Shown here piece by piece: positions 58,601 through 64,000 of a stretch of 64,000 nucleotides of DNA. A model generated the notes under the pieces. The model saw only the letters and a list, made by a program, of their open reading frames with translations, made no database searches and had not been told where the DNA came from. This DNA comes from Cephalotrichum gorgonifer (taxonomy: Eukaryota > Ascomycota > Sordariomycetes > Microascales > Microascaceae), in contig ONZQ02000001.1 in assembly GCA_900312665.1 (NCBI GenBank), positions 622,954 through 686,953 of the forward strand, written 5' to 3'. The first letter of the stretch is position 1. Each line of letters begins with the position of its first letter. A program made the position numbers and the translations under genes.

Positions 58601-61554
58601 TGTCCGCCCCTGGACACTCCCGGTTTAGCCTGTGCGTTTGACGACGAGGCGTATTAATACTGAGGAGATAATAATAGATCTTCCCCCCAATAAGGCATAA
58701 TAACCACATCCCCGTCCACAGTACGGAGTACGAGTTCCAGGACCACGCCCGCCAGACGGGAGTCTTCCACCAGGGCAGGCATTGGCACTCACTGCATTAC
58801 CTTGGCAAAGAGATCGTTGCCGCTCAGCCGGAGCACGAACAGGCATTGTGCAAGTATAGAATGAGCTCCGAGCCTTTACCACGAATGGCCCGTCCCTATA
58901 ATTATCCCCGACCCGGACCTTGGCCGTGGGCCAACGTGGCCCAGTCCACCCTCCTCACCGACGACATGGGACCTTGCAGTCGGATCCCCGATGCTCATGC
59001 CGCAGGCTGTATCCTGTACGGGTTTTTATCCACGACCCAGGCCCTCGGGAGATAGCCCGGCCGCACTTCACCCCAAGCACTCCTACACATGTTACAGCCT
59101 ACTCACGAAAGAAAGAAAAAAATACCTATGGGAACTCAAGGGGCAGCAGCTCTGTAGTAAACGAACTAAGTGCATTGTTACTTTGCAGCATGTCCCAGCT
59201 CCTGCAGGTCGCATGCAGGCAAGCAAGCCCTTTGCTCCGCATGGGGTAGGAAATTTTCCGATGAAGCCAGCGCGATGACCCCAAGAGGCAAGAGGGGGAG
59301 GCGAGTCATTGGCGTCGATGGGTGCCGTTAGCTCCAACGGCCGTATCGTACATAACGGCGGTGAGAACGGAGTATGGTGCACATACGCAGAGGTGTCCAA
59401 GCAAGGTACAACTCGCTCGAATGTACAAGTATGGAAAGGGGAAGGGGAAGGTGGTGGAAAAAGCAAGGATATTTGGCTTCTCACCCAGCCACTCGCGGCA
59501 TCGTTCGTCTGGCAACGGAATGGTGGATGCAATATTAGCTCGTGCTGAGCCTTAACGCGGCCGGGCACTCCCCGGCTCTTTCTACTAACGTAAATAAAGA
59601 TGGGCGCATACGTCTCGGCTCTTCTTATCCCCTAAAAGCAAACTGATGGGATTGCCACCGTTTGCGTTCGTGCGCTAGAAAAGCAAAGTTTTCGACGTCC
59701 CGTGGCTCTGGGCGTGTCGCGTTTCTCGACGGAAGATATGAGCTCGCCTAAGTACGATGCAGTAGGTACTTTGTACGCCGTTCGGTGTCATGATCTGATG
59801 GATGGTCTTGACGTGAGTGGCTAATGGCTAGTGGAGGCGTTTGGGTTTGGTCCGGCGGCACTAGGAACATCTGGGAACGGCCTCGGACGGTCGAGTGGAG
59901 AGGACAGTTAACAGAGCCGCTACCGCCGTCGCCGTCGCCTTCTTTCTGCCCGCCAGATTAAGAGGCCCAGGCATTAATGCTCGTCAGGTATGCAGGTTGC
60001 CTAGCCGGTAAATCTGAGGGACAGGGCCGTCATCTCGGCTTCTGCCTTTGAAGAAGAGATCTCTTGAAGAAAGGGAGGCGGCATGGGACCCGTGCTACTC
60101 GGAGCCGGTCGATCTCATAGCTCAATGATGCGAACTTGAACCGGCTCTCCAGCTGTCAACCTGAGTACCGGAGCTAATGACGACCGTACCTTGTACTTCA
60201 GATAATATAAAGCGGAGCTCTTGTGCGAGTATCATAGTATCGTCGTGCTCTCGCACCGTGAGGCAAAGGGGCAAATTCTGTTGGTCGTGCTAACGCATAA
60301 GTGTACTTACTAGCAAACGGCAGCAGACCTCGGAGACAGGTGCTGTCGGGGGCTCCAGGCTTCGATGAGGAACAGGGGGGCGGTTATTGAAGAGAGGGAG
60401 GGACTAGGGCAAACGGGCAGGATGTGGCTATCCGAATTCTAGCCTCTACTCATATTAGCTGGGGTGGTGTGTTTGTCGTACTACGAAAGAGCTCGGACAA
60501 GGGTGAAGCGTGCACCGAAGGTCGAAGGCACTCTGCCAAACAGATACTACCAACATTACGAGCGCCTCTGGGGCTGACGACATGGGAGCTCGCTGCTTAG
60601 CGGTCATTTCTAGAACAGGCCGTTGCCGTCTAAATTTCGCTACCAAGGTACTCGTACTGAAAGGAAGGGCTGATAACATATGCTTGTGAAACTGGGGGAG
60701 TTGGTGAACAAAGGTGGCGGTAGGCAGCAATACTCACCCACGGCTCGCCCCAGTTATGCCCTTTCCAGGCAGCCTTTCATCTGCGACCACATCACATCAC
60801 TTTGGCAAGGTATTAACTATTTTGTGGCGGCTGCTTCATATGCTGGTACCTGGCGTTTGGTGTGCCTGATTGATGGCCCAAGCGGGCCTTCCTTGACAGC
60901 TGGCAACAGCCCTCTTTCCTGCCCCTCCCTCGTCCCTACCCCACGAGTTGCGTCACAGGTTCTTACCTAAATCCTTGGACCTGTTCATCATCAAGAAGTC
61001 AACACACCGTTCTCCCGACTTCGTGTGTAGTCCGTTCTCTGGCATGTGGCCGGCGTAATCTTGATATCCATTTCCTCAGCCTGTTATTTACTCCTCTGCT
61101 TTCATTTCCCTCCCTGGTCTCAGGTCAACCTGACGATTTACGACCACTTTCTTCATATATTTGGAAGGAGGCAGAGAGAGAGATAGAGAGCTGCCCCAAC
61201 GGCTTGACAAAGTATCCGCGAAGCCTTCCACCTTTTCAACACGAATAAGAGTTTGAGCCATTCCATTAAAGACTCTTTTTTTAAAAAAAAAAAAAAAAAT
61301 CCCTTCCTCTATATTTCCCGTTTCTACGACGGACTTACGCCGGTTCCACATCCTAGCGCTCTGAGTGCTCCGATTTTCAACTACCTACTACTACCCCACC
61401 TCACCAAATCACCCCGCACTGCAGAGTCGCTCCAGCAGCTAGCTTGTGACCTCGTACCTTTGAGGAAGTCGAGGGCGAGCACCCGTATTTCGACGGCGCG
61501 CCTACCGAATTCGACGCCCTTCTCGGCGCGGAACGACCCCGTCCTCTAGACGTC
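55650..61554. other. gene desert, GTAC-rich
   Basis: Nearly 6 kb without a credible coding sequence, RNA gene or transposon on either strand. GTAC-containing short palindromic words (e.g. TACTCGTAC, GTACGGAGTAC) are frequent; I counted about 40 GTAC by eye in roughly 5.3 kb, against about 21 expected for random sequence. Likely long regulatory interval, non-coding RNA or decayed sequence; undecided. Confidence 0.5.
57908..57936. repeat. inverted repeat/hairpin, 11-bp stem and 7-nt loop
   Basis: Left arm TAATACAAGTA pairs perfectly with right arm TACTTGTATTA, separated by ATACAGG. It lies in the desert, in a local AT-rich spot. May be a transcription-factor site, a terminator-like hairpin or a MITE trace; no target-site duplication was seen. 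Confidence 0.7.
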
Positions 61555-63226
61555 ATGGCCGACGCCGATATTTCGAGCTTTGTGGACATCACAGGGACTT
61601 CCGCCTCAGTGGCGCGAGGCTTCCTGGAGATGACAAACGGTGATGTCCAACAAGCCATTCAACTCTTCTTCGAGAACCCCGATCTCCAGCACAGCATTAA
61701 TTCCTCGACTGCCCCTCCTCCTAGAACCTCGGCCGCCACGACGGGTACCACAGCGCGGCGCCGGGGCGTACGCGAAGACGAGCACGGCGTTATCCACATC
61801 GATAGCGACGATGACGATGTCGACATCGACATCGATGATGACAGCGACGATGTGCAGATGGTCGCGAGCCGCGCCCAAGAAGAGGAGGACGCGGCCATGG
61901 CCAAGAGACTACAGGAGGAGATGTACTCGGGGGACCCTGCCGGTGCGGAAGGGGTCAGGTCCCCGATCCGCAGCACGACAGAGACCCTCGTGGCACCAAG
62001 CGCTGGCTGGGGTGCGAGCTACGGTGACGATGATGACGGGCAGGCAGAAGTGATGGCCCAGATCCGACGCAGGCAAGACCGGCGGAGTAGGTCACTCCCC
62101 TTCCAGCTCCCCCTCCCAAAAACGAGAAAAAAATAGCCCATGTCTAGCACAATATTGGACAGCATTCTGACTCGGTTTGTCTGCAGATAGGAATGCGAAT
62201 CCGTTTAACCAGTCTATTTGGGATGACCCGAGCCAGCAACCGGGCGCCGCACCCTCTTCCACCGGCCCAACCACGCGCACCCAGCGCTTGGCGGACCTAT
62301 TCCGGCCACCTCACGAGCTGATATCAAGGCTCACCTGGGACGAAGCAAGGGACGAGGGAAAGGACGAAAAGAAGTGGCTTCTCGTTAACATCCAGGACCT
62401 AAGCGACTTCAACTGCCAGGCCCTCAACCGTGATATCTGGAAGGACGCCGCCGTCCGCGAGATCGTGTCAGAGAACTTTGTCTTCCTGCAGTACTCGAAG
62501 GAGGACGTGCTGGCCCGCGACTATCTCAATTTTTACTTCCGAAACCACGACGACCCCGAGAGCTACCCTCACGTCGCCATCGTTGATCCCCGGACGGGAG
62601 AGCAGGTCAAGGTCTGGAGTGGGACGCCGTTCCCGAGCGCACTGGACTTCCACAGTCAGCTTGCCGAGTTCCTCGATCGCTACAGCCTGAACGCCAACAG
62701 CAAGAACCCCGTTGTCAAGTCGAAGCCACGTCAGGCCCCCAAGGTGGACGTCGATAGGATGACGGAGGACGAGATGCTGGAGATGGCCCTCAAGAACAGC
62801 CTCGCTAACGGCGGCACATCGGCCGGCCAGTCATCCAACGTCGTGGATCCCGACTCTCTGACGAAGTCCCCTAGGCCGGAAGAGAGTCAGGCGGCGGGGT
62901 CCGAGCAGCCCGAAGCCGAAGAGGCAAGTATCTTCGCGTCAATCTCCAGCACCGACCCCCACGTCGAGCCTGAGCACGAGCCCTCGGCTACGACGCGCAT
63001 ACAGTTCCGACACGCCTCGGGGCGGATCATCCGGCGGTTCAACGCGCAGGACCCGGTCAGGCGGATGTACGAGTGGCTCAAGGCGGAACCGATGGACGGG
63101 AAGGAAGGGGTGGAGTTTGAACTAAAGAGGATGCCACAGGGCCAGGACCTCATCGAGAGCCTGGATCAGACAATCGAGGAGGCGGGGTTGAAGCAGGGGA
63201 CCGTGATGATCGAGTTCCTTGATTAG
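61555..63226 (+). CDS. UBA-UAS-UIM-UBX protein (Ubx5/UBXN7-like Cdc48 adaptor)
   Basis: Cdc48/p97 adaptor for ubiquitylated substrates, 523 residues. Exons are 61555-62086 and 62187-63226; the split codon gives Asn before RNANPFNQSIWDD. Order: N-terminal UBA-like helix bundle (ISSFVDITGTSASVARGFLE, NGDVQQAIQLFFEN), acidic linker (runs of Asp, 1st exon), UAS thioredoxin-like domain (KKWLLVNIQD, FNCQALNRDIWKD, FVFLQYSKED), UIM (EDEMLEMALKNSL) and C-terminal UBX domain (TRIQFRHASGRIIRRF, ending VMIEFLD). The UAS plus UIM combination is that of yeast Ubx5 and human UBXN7, which link cullin-RING ligases to Cdc48. No lesion seen. Confidence 0.93.
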
Positions 63227-63361
63227 GCGTACTATGCTTGTCTTCGTCCCGGGACCAAGCGTGCCAGACCTCACCCTGCCCCTAGGCGTCGCCTTGCTAA
63301 TCGAATTCGCATTCGCTGTCGCCCGAGCTCTAGTATCGCCCCTCCCCCTCCTTCACGCGCC
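63227..63361. other. short interval after the UBX gene
   Basis: 135 bp, pyrimidine-rich; separates the UBX stop from a small ORF on the same strand. Confidence 0.4.
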
Positions 63362-63661
63362 ATGTCTCGCAGCCCCCCTACCGGCCGGGACGCCTGTCTC
63401 ATGCCCCCTCCTCCCCGTATTCGCCCTATATCTCGAGGCCCCTCTATCGGCAGGGAAGTCCCTCGCTTCGTGCCTCTCCCTCGCACGTTCGCTTATTCTG
63501 GCTCTTCTGTCGATGCCAGACAACTCGACCCGGAGCTCCTCGGCAGCGAATTTGACTCCGCCGGCAGCGGTCTCGATCTCGACGACAGTGATGACAGCGA
63601 TGAATACATCACCTATGTTCCTAGGAAGCGGATAAAGGAATCCGAGTCTGGGAAGGTGTAG
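63362..63661 (+). CDS. small acidic hypothetical ORF, 99 residues
   Basis: ATG-initiated. The N-terminal half is basic and Pro/Arg-rich (PPPPRIRPISRGPSIGRE); the second half is acidic (GLDLDDSDDSDEY) and ends with RKRIKESESGKV. It resembles short intrinsically disordered nuclear proteins, but could also be 3' UTR of the UBX gene. Not recognised. Confidence 0.35.
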   Translation: MSRSPPTGRDACLMPPPPRIRPISRGPSIGREVPRFVPLPRTFAYSGSSVDARQLDPELLGSEFDSAGSGLDLDDSDDSDEYITYVPRKRIKESESGKV

Positions 63662-64000
63662 GCTCTGGCTTGTCTAGTCCTTTGTTTATTTTGTTTCTCT
63701 TTTATTTCATTGCTTTCACCCTGGTGGGGTTGTGGATCGGGTATGAATAGATGATACATTAGAGGGGATTAGCTTGCCTATTTCTTTTATTTCCTATCTT
63801 TTTTATTTCCTTTGCTCCTGGTCTCTGGCCTCTCTATCTCTTTTGGAGTTTTACTGAGGGGGTTTCAGGGGAGGGCCGGAAGAGTTGGCACCGGTAGAAA
63901 AGGAAGGGGAGGCACAAGCGGTAACGGGGGAACGTGGACGGGAGGATGGATGGATTGGTAGCGAGGAAATAGAATATGATGAGGCACTCGTTGCTTCGGC
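63662..64000. other. downstream flank
   Basis: T-rich, low-complexity sequence with no feature recognised before the window edge. Confidence 0.5.

Noticed and set aside
1..64000. Transposon, LTR or IS element
   Set aside because: I saw no transposase, reverse transcriptase, LTR ends or target-site duplication. The desert lacks these too, but very degraded copies cannot be excluded.

Overview
The window is a stretch of a filamentous ascomycete genome (Pezizomycotina; Sordariomycetes is my best guess, an inference from protein style only). Support: single-gene transcription units on both strands, many short GT..AG introns (about 50-140 nt) with CTRAC-like branch sites, and fungal families such as an NACHT NLR with an alpha/beta-hydrolase head, a CSC1-type channel, a full-length ABC-C transporter, tyrosinase and a dynamin-like GTPase. 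There are no operons, Shine-Dalgarno sites or CRISPR arrays. I rebuilt most coding regions by joining exons across splice sites; the phases agree except where stated.

Layout. 0-12.4 kb: 3' part of a RhoGAP gene; a flavin monooxygenase fused to a C-terminal DUF6314-like domain; a D-2-hydroxyacid (D-lactate) dehydrogenase; a leucine-carboxyl-methyltransferase-like enzyme; an intron-containing tRNA-Asp; a CSC1/OSCA-type channel. 13.1-18.9 kb: a disturbed accessory island with two ankyrin-bearing genes head to head, one ending in a subtilisin-like protease and one in a ZZ-like zinc finger. As given, both are broken by a stop codon and/or frameshifts. 20.0-29.6 kb: an intact ABC-C transporter, a small membrane-anchored hypothetical, and the meiotic mismatch-repair homolog MSH4 with an abnormal splice donor. 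30.5-35.9 kb: a 1744-residue NLR-like STAND protein, the best candidate here for allorecognition or innate immunity. 36.5-49.5 kb: mostly housekeeping genes (Rsa4/NLE, a class IV aminotransferase, a dynamin-like GTPase, Svp26/TEX261, Bud23) and then tyrosinase. 51.7-53.3 kb: a three-RRM Nam8/TIA-1-like protein with a long 5' leader and an alternative 3' end. 55.7-61.5 kb: a gene desert with no convincing ORF and many GTAC-containing palindromic words. 61.6-63.7 kb: a UBA-UAS-UIM-UBX protein and a small acidic ORF.

The genes do not form an obvious biosynthetic cluster. Housekeeping genes (ribosome assembly: Rsa4, Bud23; ER-Golgi sorting: Svp26; Cdc48 adaptor: Ubx5-like) alternate with accessory genes (NLR, ankyrin/subtilase pair, ABC-C transporter, monooxygenase, methyltransferase). 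The most notable points are the NLR, the damaged ankyrin-protease/ankyrin-ZZ pair, the MSH4 splice anomaly, a G-quadruplex motif in the last intron of the RRM gene, and the 6-kb desert. All three frameshifts in the damaged island lie at G runs and fit one missing G, so sequencing error must be excluded before calling real gene death.
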